Positions 50,338 through 59,890 of a stretch of DNA of 64,000 nt are shown piece after piece (the stretch's first letter is position 1; each line of letters begins with the position of its first letter). The notes under the pieces were generated by a model. The model searched no databases, was not told the origin of the DNA, and saw only the letters and a program-made list of their open reading frames with translations. The DNA comes from JBLHZY01 sp047631555 (GTDB lineage: Bacteria; Pseudomonadota; Alphaproteobacteria; Rhodobacterales; Rhodobacteraceae). The translations under genes were made by a program, and so were the position numbers. The stretch lies in assembly GCA_047631555.1 (NCBI GenBank), contig JBLHZY010000004.1, positions 62,001-126,000 on the forward strand. Direction: 5' to 3'.

Positions 50338-51273
50338 TTACTCAGCAGATGCCAAAGCAACGCTTGAAACATCGCGCGGGATGCCGGCGTATTGTTCAAT
50401 CGCGCCGTCCAGCCATGTATCATACTGCGCTTGGCTCACCACTTTGACGGTGATTGGCATATAGGCGTGATCCTTGCCGCAAAGCTCAGAACACTGGCCA
50501 AAATAAACGCCTTCGCGCTCAGCACTAAACCAAAGCTCGGCTGTGCGGCCCGGAACGCCATCTTGCTTCACGCCAAAAGCTGGGATCGCCCAAGAGTGGA
50601 TCACATCAGAGCCAGTGACCTGAACAACAATCGTTTTGTTCACGGGGATCACGAGGGCTGTATCCGTGGCCAAAAGGAATTCGGCGCGTGAGTAACCGGC
50701 GCGCTCAAGCTTGCCAACCATCGCGTCGTTCAGAACAAACGGGATAACCTCATCATCGCCATCGCCCAATGTCGCGGGGTGGCCGAGCATATAGCTGTCA
50801 AAGCCGAATTCATTGTCGACATATTCATAGGACCAATACCATTGGTTGCCCGTGGCTTTGATGGTGATGTCTGCGGTTGGGATCTCTTGCTGTTTGAACA
50901 GCACGGGAAGCGAAAACGCCCCGATCACGACAAGCACAACGATTGGAATAATGGTCCAAGCAACTTCAAGCGGCGAGTTGTGGGTAAACTTCGCTGGCGT
51001 TGGGTTGGCGCGTTTGTTGAAACGCACGATTGCATAGAGCATCAGCGCCGTCACAAACACCACGATCACAGTGGTGACGATCAACAGCATATGATCCAAA
51101 CCTTGCAGATCGCGGGCAACTTCGGTCGCCGCAGGCTGAAAGCCCATCTTGCCATCGGTTGGTCGCCCAACGATTTCAAGGCCAGAAAGTGCATCTTGCG
51201 CCACGGCGGCGCTGGCGGTGATGCTAGCCAAAAGTGAGGCCGAAAGGCCCGAAAGAACGGTCATAAAGCGCAT
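50338..51273 (-). CDS. ctaC: Cytochrome c oxidase subunit II
   Basis: 311 residues with a signal peptide (ending ASAAVAQDA), then two spans (DHMLLIVTTVIVVFVTALML and WTIIPIVVLVVIGAFSLPVL), and a periplasmic Cu-A domain. The Cu-A ligands are in VIHSWAIPAFG and GQCSELCGKDHAYMPITVKV (C-x3-C, H, M). WSYEYVDNEFGFDSYML is the tryptophan-rich electron entry segment. It receives electrons from cytochrome c. Subunit I (ctaD) is not in the window, as often in this group. Confidence 0.96.
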   Translation of the reverse strand: MRFMTVLSGLSASLLASITASAAVAQDALSGLEIVGRPTDGKMGFQPAATEVARDLQGLDHMLLIVTTVIVVFVTALMLYAIVRFNKRANPTPAKFTHNSPLEVAWTIIPIVVLVVIGAFSLPVLFKQQEIPTADITIKATGNQWYWSYEYVDNEFGFDSYMLGHPATLGDGDDEVIPFVLNDAMVGKLERAGYSRAEFLLATDTALVIPVNKTIVVQVTGSDVIHSWAIPAFGVKQDGVPGRTAELWFSAEREGVYFGQCSELCGKDHAYMPITVKVVSQAQYDTWLDGAIEQYAGIPRDVSSVALASAE

Positions 51274-51454
51274 TTTATCATCCTGTTTCGACGCGCAGCC
51301 ATTACAGCCTCGCCCGGGCCCATCGCGCGCTGCGAATGGAATCCCATTGTCTCCTGTGCGCCAAAAACCATATTAGACGTTGCGGGACAAGCGATACTAA
51401 TGCGGCAAAGGGCCGCTTTTTTGATCTATTTCACCCCCGCGAGGAGGAATTTCC

Positions 51455-52876
51455 ATGTCGTCAGAGCGTTTTGACCCCTTTGAAACAAGCCTGGATCGCG
51501 ATTCAGCGCTTGGGCTTTTGCGCAAAGCTGTGGACGGCGCGGATGATGGCGAGTTGTTTTTAGAGCGGCGCAGATCAGAGGCTTTGGTCTTTGATGACGG
51601 GCAGGTAAAGACCGCAAGCTATGATGCTTCCGAGGGGTTTGGCCTTCGTGCGGTACGTGGCGAGACGGCCGGATATGCCCATTCGACCCAGATTTCTGAG
51701 GCGGCTTTGGGGCGCGCCGTGGCAACCGCGCGCTTGGCCGTTGGCGATGGTGGCGGCGTGATGGCGGATGCGCCCCGCCCGACCAATCGCAAGCTTTACA
51801 CGGATGAAAACCCGATGGACGGCGCGACCTTCCCCGCCAAGCTCGATCTCTTGGCCGAGATTGATGCATTCGCGCGCGCCCTTGATAAGCGGGTGGTGCA
51901 GGTAACGGCTTCGCTGGCGGCGTCGCATCAGGAGGTCTTTATCCTGCGCCCCGAGGGCAGCTTGGTTTCGGATATTCGCCCCATGGCGCGGCTCTCGCTT
52001 TCGGTGATTGTTGAGGAAAACGGGCGGCGCGAGGCGGGAAGTGCGGCGGGCGGCGGGCGCGCGGGCCTTGATCTGCTGATTGCGCCGGAATTCTGGCAAG
52101 CCTCGGCGCGCGAGGCCCTTCGCATTGCGCTGGTGAACCTGCGCGCGGAGCCTGCGCCGGCGGGTGTTATGGATGTTGTGCTGGGCAATGGCTGGCCCGG
52201 TATCTTGCTACATGAGGCCGTTGGCCACGGGCTTGAGGGCGATTTCAACCGCAAGAAAACCTCGGCCTTTGCAGGGCTTATGGGGCAGCGGATCGCCTCC
52301 AAGGGCGTCACTGTTCTGGATGATGGCACGATCCCGGATCGGCGCGGCTCTATCTCGGTTGATGATGAGGGAACCCCGAGCGCCAAGAACGTTCTGATCG
52401 AGGATGGCATCCTTGTTGGCTACATGCAGGATCGCCAAAACGCGCGCCTCATGGGGGTTGCGCCAACCGGAAACGGGCGGCGCGAAAGCTATGCCCACGC
52501 GCCGATGCCCCGGATGACCAACACATATATGTTGGGCGGTGATACGGCGCCGGGCGATATCGTGGCGGAGCTGTCTGATGGCATCTATGCGGTTGGTTTT
52601 GGCGGCGGTCAGGTTGATATCACCAACGGCAAGTTCGTGTTTTCATGTACCGAGGCTTACCGCGTTAAAAATGGCGTTGTCGGCGCGCCGGTAAAGGGCG
52701 CGACGCTGATCGGCGACGGGGCGACCGCGCTTAAGCATATCCGCGCGATTGGCAATGATATGGCGCTTGATCCGGGCATTGGCATGTGTGGCAAAGCGGG
52801 GCAATGGGTGCCCGTGGGCGTTGGTCAGCCGACGATGCTTATTGGCGGTCTGACGGTTGGCGGCGCGCAGATTTGA
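51455..52876 (+). CDS. tldD: TldD metallopeptidase
   Basis: 473 residues, the usual length. The zinc motif is H-E-x-x-x-H in ILLHEAVGHGLEGDFNRKKT at about 252-256, followed by SVDDEGTPSAKNVLIEDGI and the C-terminal FVFSCTEAYRVKNGVVGAPV. TldD works with TldE (PmbA) as a heterodimeric protease that degrades peptides and matures RiPP-type products and the toxin antidote CcdA. No pmbA gene is in the window. The start has the ribosome site GAGGAGGA. It is divergent from ctaC. Confidence 0.95.
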   Translation: MSSERFDPFETSLDRDSALGLLRKAVDGADDGELFLERRRSEALVFDDGQVKTASYDASEGFGLRAVRGETAGYAHSTQISEAALGRAVATARLAVGDGGGVMADAPRPTNRKLYTDENPMDGATFPAKLDLLAEIDAFARALDKRVVQVTASLAASHQEVFILRPEGSLVSDIRPMARLSLSVIVEENGRREAGSAAGGGRAGLDLLIAPEFWQASAREALRIALVNLRAEPAPAGVMDVVLGNGWPGILLHEAVGHGLEGDFNRKKTSAFAGLMGQRIASKGVTVLDDGTIPDRRGSISVDDEGTPSAKNVLIEDGILVGYMQDRQNARLMGVAPTGNGRRESYAHAPMPRMTNTYMLGGDTAPGDIVAELSDGIYAVGFGGGQVDITNGKFVFSCTEAYRVKNGVVGAPVKGATLIGDGATALKHIRAIGNDMALDPGIGMCGKAGQWVPVGVGQPTMLIGGLTVGGAQI

Positions 52877-53043
52877 TGTTTTGGCGCTTGTTGGTCGGCC
52901 TTTTGGCATGATTCTCTTTCGTGGTTAAGATTTGCCTTCTGATAAGCGACTGAAATATATCAACTTTGCCGAAACTTTCTAACATTCATGTTTCATTAAC
53001 CACCCTTGGTGCATTCTGAGGGTGCAAGAGATGGAGCGTACGG

Positions 53044-54198
53044 ATGGCCAAGGATTTATTCCCTTCCCCCCACCCCCTCACCCCACCCCACAGCGAGGAA
53101 GATACGCTTTCCTGGCTCCGCCTCTTGCGCTCACGCCGCGTCGGCATTTCCACATTTTATCGCCTGCTTGAAGAGCATGGATCGGCAACCGCCGCTTTGG
53201 AGGCTTTGCCTGATATTGCCCGCGATGCTGGTGTTTCTTCCTATCAAATTTGCCCCGAGGGCGTTGTTATGGCCGAGCTTAAGGCAGGCCGCCTTGCTGG
53301 TGCGCGCCTGATCGCCAATGGCCAGCCTGAATATCCCGCAGCTCTGGCCGAACTCGCGGATGCGCCCCCCCTGCTTTGGGCGCGCGGCAATATCGAAATT
53401 CTCTCCCGCCCGATGGTTGCGCTTGTTGGCGCGCGCAATGCCTCAAGCTTGGGCATGCGCATGGCGCGCAAAATGGCGGGCGAATTGGCCGAGGCGGGCT
53501 ATATTGTCGCCTCAGGACTTGCGCGCGGGATCGATACGGCCGCGCATCAGGCCGCGCTTGAAGGCGGAACTGTTGCGGTAATGGCGGGCGGCGTTGATGT
53601 GATCTACCCGGCTGAAAATGCTGTTCTTGCCCAAGAAATTGAAGAGCGTGGCTTGCTGCTTTCTGAGCAACCCATCGGCCTTGCCCCCATGGCGCGCCAC
53701 TTTCCGATGCGCAATCGGATCATTTCGGGGCTTTCTCATGCGGTCGTGGTGATCGAGGCCGCGCCAAAATCGGGCAGCTTGATTACCGCGCGCAATGCCC
53801 TTGATCAGGGGCGCGATGTTCTGGCCGTTCCGGGCCATCCGCTAGATGCGCGCGCGGGCGGCTGCAATATGCTGATCCGTGATGGGGCAACATTGGTGCG
53901 CTCTGCGGCAGATGTGATTGAGGCGCTCGCTGAAATCTCGCCGATGGAAATGGCCGCTGTGCAACCGAGCGCGGCTGATGCGCCGCTCAATACCCCCCCT
54001 GCGATGCCCCGTTCTCTGGCCGAAATGGCAGATCTTCACAGCGAAATTCTTGGCCGCCTCGGCCCAAGCCCCTTGGCCGAAGATCAGCTCATGCGCGATC
54101 TGAAAATCAGCATGGGCGAGATTACTCCTGCGCTGACCGACCTTGAACTTGAGGGCAAAATCTCGCGCCATCCCGGCGGATTGCTGAGCATCTGTTGA
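53044..54198 (+). CDS. dprA: DNA-processing protein DprA
   Basis: 384 residues. A SAM-like N-terminal domain (WLRLLRSRRVGISTFYRLLE) is followed by a Rossmann-type DprA core: VALVGARNASSLGMRMARKM, then AGYIVASGLARGIDTAAHQA, GGVDVIYPAEN, FPMRNRIISGLSHAVVVIEA and SGSLITARNALDQGRDVLAV. A winged-helix DML1-like domain is at the C-terminus. DprA protects incoming single-stranded DNA and loads RecA during natural transformation. Residues 5-15 are encoded by an unusual C-rich tract (see the G-quadruplex entry). Confidence 0.95.
   Translation: MAKDLFPSPHPLTPPHSEEDTLSWLRLLRSRRVGISTFYRLLEEHGSATAALEALPDIARDAGVSSYQICPEGVVMAELKAGRLAGARLIANGQPEYPAALAELADAPPLLWARGNIEILSRPMVALVGARNASSLGMRMARKMAGELAEAGYIVASGLARGIDTAAHQAALEGGTVAVMAGGVDVIYPAENAVLAQEIEERGLLLSEQPIGLAPMARHFPMRNRIISGLSHAVVVIEAAPKSGSLITARNALDQGRDVLAVPGHPLDARAGGCNMLIRDGATLVRSAADVIEALAEISPMEMAAVQPSAADAPLNTPPAMPRSLAEMADLHSEILGRLGPSPLAEDQLMRDLKISMGEITPALTDLELEGKISRHPGGLLSIC
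53066..53089 (-). other. G-quadruplex motif at the start of dprA (minus strand)
   Basis: On the minus strand the tract reads as four G-runs of 4, 4, 5 and 6 bases with loops of 1, 3 and 1 bases, which fulfils the usual G4 rule. It covers codons 8-15 of dprA (SPHPLTPP). It is the template strand, so it could hinder RNA polymerase, and the C-runs are prone to slippage. Confidence 0.7.
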
Positions 54199-54333
54199 GC
54201 GCCACTTTGCCCGCCTTTCGCATCCCCCCCTCTCGTCTCAATTCGCCTCTGGCCAAAACCGCGCATTGACAAGCCCCCCAAGCCCCCACATTTTGCCGCG
54301 CCATAGTGCTCGATCCGAGTCGAAAGGAATTTT

Positions 54334-57057
54334 ATGCCCGTTGTCGTTGTCGAATCCCCAGCTAAAGCCAAGACAATCAACAAATATTTGGGAAGCGATT
54401 ACGTCGTATTAGCTTCCTACGGGCACGTCCGCGACCTGCCGCCAAAGGATGGCTCCGTCGATACCGAGCATGATTTTGAAATGAAATGGGAAGTCGGATA
54501 CGACAGCCGCAAGCACGTAAAAGCCATCGCAGATGCACTCGCCAACGACGATACATTGATCCTCGCGACCGACCCGGATCGCGAAGGCGAAGCGATCTCT
54601 TGGCACCTCCAAGAAGCCCTGACCAAACGCAAAGCGATCAAAAAAGATACCAAAGTGAGCCGCGTTGTTTTCAATGCGATCACCAAGGCGGCCGTCACTG
54701 AGGCGATGAAAAATCCCCGCCAAGTCGATGTCCCGCTAGTGGATGCTTATTTGGCCCGTCGCGCGCTTGATTATCTGGTTGGGTTCAACCTCTCTCCCGT
54801 TCTTTGGCGCAAACTTCCGGGTGCAAAATCCGCCGGGCGCGTGCAATCGGTTTGCCTGCGCTTGATCGTTGAGCGCGAGATGGAAATCGAGGCCTTCAAC
54901 CCCCAAGAATACTGGAGCGTGAAGGCCGCCTTCGAGACCCCGCGCGGCCAACAATTTGAGGCGCGCCTCACAACGCTTGCCGGTAAAAAGCTCGAAAAGT
55001 TCGATATTGAAAACGCGCTATCCGCCGAGATCGCCGTTCAGGCCGTCACCTCGCGCCCGCTCAAAATCGTCTCCGTCGAGGCAAAGCCGGGTGCGCGCAA
55101 TCCCTCCCCGCCCTTCATGACCTCGACGCTTCAGCAAGAGGCCAGCCGCAAATTTGGCATGGGCGCGCGCGCTGCAATGGGGACGGCTCAGCGCCTCTAT
55201 GAAGCCGGTTACATCACCTATATGCGGACCGATGGCATCGATATGGCGCCCGAGGCCGTGACGGCTGCGCGCGAAACGATCGGCAATAAATACGGCAAAG
55301 AATACGTACCCACCACGCCGCGCATCTATAAGAACAAAGCGAAAAACGCCCAAGAGGCGCACGAATGTATTCGCCCAGCTGACATGGATATGAGCCCAGA
55401 TCTGTTGAAGCTCACCGATAAGGATCAAATCAAGCTTTATGATCTGATCTGGAAGCGCACGATTGCCAGCCAAATGGAAGCGGCCCGCCTTGAGCGCACG
55501 ACCGTTGATATCGCCAGCAATGATGATCAAGTCGGCCTGCGCGCGACCGGGCAAGTTGTTCTTTTTGATGGGTTTTTGCGCGTTTATGAAGAGGGCCGCG
55601 ATGATGTCGCCTCTGAGGATGATGCGCGCCTGCCCCAGATTATGCAGGGCGAGCAAGCCAAATTGGCCGAGAATGGTGTCTTGGCCGATTTTAACAAGGC
55701 GGCCGAGAAATCTGACGATGTGATCGAGGCGAAAGCCAAACCCGGCCTTCGCCAAATCGCCTCGGCTGTGATGTCTGAGGATGCGGCCGTTCTTGGCGCG
55801 CAGCATTTCACTCAGCCGCCGCCCCGTTATACCGAAGCGACGCTTGTGAAACGCATGGAAGAGCTCGGCATCGGCCGCCCCTCGACATACGCCAGCATCG
55901 TGACCACGATCCAAGATCGCGAATATGTGCGCAAAGACAAAAACCGCCTGATCCCCGAGGAAAAAGGGCGGATCGTGACGATCTTTTTGCTCAATTTCTT
56001 CCGCAAATATGTAGGCTACGATTTTACCGCCGATCTGGAAGCCCAGCTTGATGATGTGAGTGCGGGCGAGCGCGACTATAAAGATGTGCTGCATCGGTTC
56101 TGGCGCGATTTCTCCGTCGCGATTTCCGAAACGAGCGAGCTGCGCATCACCGAAGTGCTTGATAAGCTTGATGCAGCCCTCGCGCCGCAGCTTTATCCGC
56201 CGCGCGCTGATGGCTCTGATCCGCGCGCCTGTCCGCTTTGCGGGAACGGTAAATTGCACCTGAAAACATCCAAAACCGGCGGGTTTGTTGGCTGTGGGAA
56301 CTATCCCGAATGCCGCTATACGCGCCCGATCAATGCCGATCCGGATGCACCATCAGGCGATCGAGTTTTGGGCGAAGATGCGGGGGATGAAATCTCGCTG
56401 CGCTCTGGCCGATTTGGCCCTTATGTTCAGCGCGGCGAGCCCACGGAAGAAGTGAAAAAGCCACCGCGCGCAAGCCTGCCCAAGGGCTGGGAGCCGGAAA
56501 CGATTGATCTTGAAAAGGCGCTGATGTTGCTCAGCCTGCCGCGCGAAGTTGGGCCGCACCCCGATGATGGCGTGATGATTGAAGCGGGCATCGGGCGCTA
56601 TGGCCCGTTTGTGAAACATGATCGGCTCTATGCGAATATTCCTGATGTTGAGGAAGTTTTTACCATCGGGATGAACCGCGCTGTTGAAGTTCTCGCACAG
56701 AAATTGGCCACGCGCGGCGCCGGACGTGCAGCAGCTAAGCCGTTGAAAGAAATCGGAGAACATCCAGAAAGTGGCGGCATGATTGCTGTTATGGACGGGC
56801 GCTACGGGCCCTATGTGAAATGGGAGAAGGTCAATGCGACCTTGCCCAAAGGCACAGAGCCTGAGGATGTCACAATGGATTTGGCGGTTGAATTGATCGC
56901 GGCCAAGGCGGCCTCTAAGGGCGGGCGCAAAAAGGCAGCTCCGAAAAAAGCGGCTGCAAAAAAGCCAGCAGCCAAAAAAGCTGCGGCTAAAAAGCCCGCT
57001 GCAAAGAAACCGGCCGCGAAGAAAAAGCCCGCCGCCAAAAAGGCCAGCGAGGCGTAA
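54334..57057 (+). CDS. topA: DNA topoisomerase I
   Basis: 907 residues. The TOPRIM domain starts VVVVESPAKAKTINKYLGSD, with the acidic DPDREGEAIS motif near residue 85. The active-site tyrosine is in YITYMRTDGIDMAPEAV near residue 290. A zinc-finger-like C4 segment (CPLCGNGKLHL then GCGNYPECRYTRP) is near 630. Two further repeats of the topoisomerase C-terminal type follow (GRFGPYVQRGE, GRYGPFVKHD, GRYGPYVKW). The last ~40 residues are lysine/alanine/proline-rich and probably bind DNA. It relaxes negative supercoils. It is co-directional with dprA, with a 135-base gap. Confidence 0.97.
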   Translation: MPVVVVESPAKAKTINKYLGSDYVVLASYGHVRDLPPKDGSVDTEHDFEMKWEVGYDSRKHVKAIADALANDDTLILATDPDREGEAISWHLQEALTKRKAIKKDTKVSRVVFNAITKAAVTEAMKNPRQVDVPLVDAYLARRALDYLVGFNLSPVLWRKLPGAKSAGRVQSVCLRLIVEREMEIEAFNPQEYWSVKAAFETPRGQQFEARLTTLAGKKLEKFDIENALSAEIAVQAVTSRPLKIVSVEAKPGARNPSPPFMTSTLQQEASRKFGMGARAAMGTAQRLYEAGYITYMRTDGIDMAPEAVTAARETIGNKYGKEYVPTTPRIYKNKAKNAQEAHECIRPADMDMSPDLLKLTDKDQIKLYDLIWKRTIASQMEAARLERTTVDIASNDDQVGLRATGQVVLFDGFLRVYEEGRDDVASEDDARLPQIMQGEQAKLAENGVLADFNKAAEKSDDVIEAKAKPGLRQIASAVMSEDAAVLGAQHFTQPPPRYTEATLVKRMEELGIGRPSTYASIVTTIQDREYVRKDKNRLIPEEKGRIVTIFLLNFFRKYVGYDFTADLEAQLDDVSAGERDYKDVLHRFWRDFSVAISETSELRITEVLDKLDAALAPQLYPPRADGSDPRACPLCGNGKLHLKTSKTGGFVGCGNYPECRYTRPINADPDAPSGDRVLGEDAGDEISLRSGRFGPYVQRGEPTEEVKKPPRASLPKGWEPETIDLEKALMLLSLPREVGPHPDDGVMIEAGIGRYGPFVKHDRLYANIPDVEEVFTIGMNRAVEVLAQKLATRGAGRAAAKPLKEIGEHPESGGMIAVMDGRYGPYVKWEKVNATLPKGTEPEDVTMDLAVELIAAKAASKGGRKKAAPKKAAAKKPAAKKAAAKKPAAKKPAAKKKPAAKKASEA

Positions 57058-57070
57058 ACTCGCTGGCTTT
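57043..57070 (+). terminator. Hairpin overlapping the topA stop codon
   Basis: GCCAGCGAG (57043-57051) pairs with CTCGCTGGC (57059-57067), the topA stop TAA lies in its 7-base loop, and only TTT follows. This is a moderate terminator candidate. Confidence 0.55.
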
Positions 57071-57227
57071 GGCGCGCGGATCACACGGCGCGCAGCTCAT
57101 CTTTGTCGTTTGACATAGCTGCGATGCAGAGTAACTTTGGTGTAAGCAATTTTGCAGCGCAGCAATTGATTGACATGCGCAACTATACTATCCTGCTACA
57201 ATCAGTGGGATCAAAGGGGAGACGGAC

Positions 57228-57923
57228 ATGAAAAAGGTATTTGGATCAGCCGCAGAGGCGCTTGATGGTGTTTTGTTTGACGGCATGACGATCGCGGCGG
57301 GTGGATTTGGCCTTTGCGGCATCCCCGAGCTTTTGATCGATGCGATCCGCGACGCAGGCACCAAGGAATTGACCGTCGCCTCCAACAATGCCGGCGTTGA
57401 TGATTTTGGTCTCGGTGTTTTGCTACAAACCAAACAAGTGCGCAAAATGATGAGCTCATATGTTGGTGAAAACGCCGAATTCATGCGCCAATATCTTTCC
57501 GGCGAGCTTGAGCTTGAGTTCAATCCCCAAGGCACTTTGGCCGAACGGATGCGCGCGGGCGGCGCAGGCATCCCCGGATTTTACACCAAAACCGGCGTTG
57601 GCACGGTGATTGCTGACGGCAAAGAAACCAAAATGTTTGATGGCCAAGAATACATCATGGAAACGGGGATTTTCGCCGATCTCGCCATCGTCAAAGCTTG
57701 GAAAGCCGATCCCACAGGCAATCTGATTTTCCGCAAAACCGCGCGCAATTTCAATCCGCCCGCGGCGATGTGCGGCAAGGTTTGCGTTGTTGAGGTCGAA
57801 GAGATCGTGCCCACTGGCTCGCTTGATCCCGATCTGATCCACCTGCCCGGCGTATATGTGCATCGCATCATCCAAGGCGAGCATGAAAAGCGCATCGAGC
57901 AGCGGACAACGCGCGCCGCTTAG
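57228..57923 (+). CDS. scoA: 3-oxoacid CoA-transferase subunit A
   Basis: 231 residues. GMTIAAGGFGLCGIPELLID is the CoA-transferase alpha-subunit N-terminal signature, followed by LTVASNNAGVDDFGLGVLLQ and FNPQGTLAERMRAGGAGIPG then FYTKTGVGT. Together with subunit B it moves CoA between succinyl-CoA and 3-oxoacids such as acetoacetate. Its partner scoB is not adjacent but 2 kb downstream, after two unrelated genes. It has a ribosome site AAAGGGGAGA and a 170-base gap upstream (57058-57227) after topA. Confidence 0.93.
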   Translation: MKKVFGSAAEALDGVLFDGMTIAAGGFGLCGIPELLIDAIRDAGTKELTVASNNAGVDDFGLGVLLQTKQVRKMMSSYVGENAEFMRQYLSGELELEFNPQGTLAERMRAGGAGIPGFYTKTGVGTVIADGKETKMFDGQEYIMETGIFADLAIVKAWKADPTGNLIFRKTARNFNPPAAMCGKVCVVEVEEIVPTGSLDPDLIHLPGVYVHRIIQGEHEKRIEQRTTRAA

Positions 57924-57932
57924 GGCCGCGCT

Positions 57933-59015
57933 GTGGCTTCTCCCTATGATAACGCCCCGCCCCGCGCTTTTTGGCGCAGTGGTGTGGTGGCGCAGGATGC
58001 TGGTGCGATCGAGGCGCTTTACCTGCCCAAGTTCGCGATCACTCGCGAGAGCAAAATCATGACGGCGGGAAGCTGCTTTGCCCAACATCTTCACCGCGCC
58101 TTGGCCGAGCTTGGCTGGGGCGTGATGGATGCGGAGCGGCTTGAGGTCGCTGTGCCCGACGATGTTTTGAAGCGTCATTTTTATAGTGTTTTTTCAGCGC
58201 GTTACGGCAATATTTATACCGCGCGCCAGTTGCGCCAGTTGATCGGCGAGGCCTTGCTTGACGAGGCGCCAGCTCTGCCGGTTTGGGAGCGAGACGGGCG
58301 CTATTTTGATGCCTTGCGCCCCAATGTTGAGCCAGACGGCTTTGGCGCCGAGGCGCATGTGAAAGAGGCGCGCGGTGAGCATCTTGCTGCGGTGCGCGAT
58401 TTGTTGGTTTCGGCGGATGTGATCGTCTTTACGCTCGGCCTCACAGAAGGCTGGCGTCATCGCAGCACCGGCACAGTTTATCCGGTCGCGCCGGGCGTGA
58501 TCGCGGGGCAGTTTGACCCGGATATTTTTGAGTTTTATAATGCCCCATATGAGGACATTTTGGCGGATATGCGCGCCCGCCGCGATATGGTGCGTGCGGT
58601 CAATCCGGGCGCAAATTTCTTGCTCTCGGTCTCGCCTGTGCCGCTGACAGCGACGGCCAGCGGCAAGCACGTTCTTTCGGCCTCGAGCTATTCCAAGCCG
58701 GTGATGCGTTCGGTTTGTGGGGTCTTGGCGGGCGAGGACGGCTTTGATTATTTTCCCTCCTATGAGGTGATCACCAGCCCCAGCGCGCGCGGTGTTTTCT
58801 TTGAAAAGAACCTGCGCCAGCCCACAAAAGCAGGGGTTGCGGCCGCGATGCGGATGTTCTTGGCCGCGCAGGGCGACGATCCCGAACAGGCCGCGCATTT
58901 GGGCGAAATCTCCCCCGCCCCGCGGCAGACGGACAGGTCCATTGAGGGCGAAGATGATCTCATTTGCGAAGAGGCGATGCTCGATGCGATGCGCCCCAAA
59001 GGGGGCCGAAAATGA
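57933..59015 (+). CDS. GSCFA domain protein
   Basis: 360 residues starting at GTG (57933), nine bases after the scoA stop. The GSCFA family motif is MTAGSCFAQHLHRALAELGW near residue 43-60. Further family parts are FYSVFSARYGNIYTARQLRQ, ADVIVFTLGLTEGWRHRSTG, FLLSVSPVPLTATASGKHVL, and YFPSYEVITSPSARGVFFEK. The fold resembles SGNH hydrolases, with the serine of GSCFA as likely nucleophile; known members are thought to act on cell-surface or polysaccharide esters, but this is not proven. It overlaps the next gene by four bases (ATGA). The pair sits inside the scoA/scoB locus. Confidence 0.9.
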   Translation: MASPYDNAPPRAFWRSGVVAQDAGAIEALYLPKFAITRESKIMTAGSCFAQHLHRALAELGWGVMDAERLEVAVPDDVLKRHFYSVFSARYGNIYTARQLRQLIGEALLDEAPALPVWERDGRYFDALRPNVEPDGFGAEAHVKEARGEHLAAVRDLLVSADVIVFTLGLTEGWRHRSTGTVYPVAPGVIAGQFDPDIFEFYNAPYEDILADMRARRDMVRAVNPGANFLLSVSPVPLTATASGKHVLSASSYSKPVMRSVCGVLAGEDGFDYFPSYEVITSPSARGVFFEKNLRQPTKAGVAAAMRMFLAAQGDDPEQAAHLGEISPAPRQTDRSIEGEDDLICEEAMLDAMRPKGGRK

Positions 59016-59845
59016 GCCGCCTTTTGATCCTTGGCAATTCCCAAGCCACGACTTTGCGCTTGGCCGAAGAGGAAATCGCTGCCGCTTATCCCGAATATGA
59101 TATCTCCTTTTACGGGCTTCCCGCGATTGCCTATGATCGGGCGTATCTGGACAAAAACGGGCTGTTTGGCCCGGCCAAGGGCGATCGCTTTGGCGCGAGT
59201 AAGGCCAATGAATGGAACGGCGGCGCGCGCATTGATCTTGCGCCATTTGATCGGATTTTCGTCATCGGGCACCGCTGGCGCATCTATTATCTGACCCGGC
59301 TTTTATACACGCGCTGTGTGCATGGCATGCAGCGCAACCGGCAAAAATCCGGCATCACAGAGAGCTTTTTGTTGGCCGCCATGACCGCATGGGTGCGTGA
59401 CGGTTGCGATGAAATCATCGAAAAATTTGGCGCTAACCCGCGGATGATTTTTGCGCCTTCGCCTTATCCGATGGCGCGCGCCGCGCTCAAACGCCCTGAG
59501 TGGGAGCCCGCGTTTGGGCTTGCCTCGCGCCTTAGTGAGCGCGACATGATACTTGATGTCTACGAGGGGATGATCGCGGATACGATGGAGGCGCGCGGTC
59601 TGCATTTTATACCCCAACCGCGCGAGACCCTTGATCGCGCCTTTCTGACAAAAGATGCCTTTGCCCGTGTTCCGGAGGCCGAATTGGGCAAAAATGGCGT
59701 CAAGGACGATCACCGCCACGCCAATGCCGCCTATGCCAAGATACTGTTTGCCGCCTTGCAAGACGCGATGCTGCAAGCCCCGATAGATAAAGACAAAAAT
59801 ACGCTTCAGCCCAAGCTGACGCGCCAAACCAAAGCCTCGATTTAG
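59012..59845 (+). CDS. WcbI-like polysaccharide biosynthesis / SGNH-type protein
   Basis: 277 residues from the ATG at 59012. The open frame begins 16 codons earlier inside the GSCFA gene, but the ATGA overlap supports this start. The N-terminal LLILGNSQATTLRLAEEEIA resembles the GN[CS]Q motif of WcbI-type proteins, found in capsule gene clusters. FDRIFVIGHRWRIYYLTRLL and the late KDDHRHANAAYAKILFAAL (with an aspartate-histidine pair near the end) are in SGNH-like style. I cannot name the substrate. It is coupled to the GSCFA gene, so the two probably act together in surface polymer modification. Confidence 0.7.
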   Translation: MSRLLILGNSQATTLRLAEEEIAAAYPEYDISFYGLPAIAYDRAYLDKNGLFGPAKGDRFGASKANEWNGGARIDLAPFDRIFVIGHRWRIYYLTRLLYTRCVHGMQRNRQKSGITESFLLAAMTAWVRDGCDEIIEKFGANPRMIFAPSPYPMARAALKRPEWEPAFGLASRLSERDMILDVYEGMIADTMEARGLHFIPQPRETLDRAFLTKDAFARVPEAELGKNGVKDDHRHANAAYAKILFAALQDAMLQAPIDKDKNTLQPKLTRQTKASI

Positions 59846-59890
59846 GGGCGTGAATTTGCCGCTTTGGCGGCGCAGGAAAGGATCAAGATC

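Noticed and set aside
55018..56259. 413-residue minus-strand open frame inside topA
   Set aside because: topA motifs run continuously through this region, so the antisense frame is not a gene.
56930..57055. Repetitive lysine/alanine/proline codons at the topA end as a DNA repeat
   Set aside because: They are in-frame low-complexity coding sequence of a kind common in alphaproteobacterial topoisomerases, not a separate repeat element.
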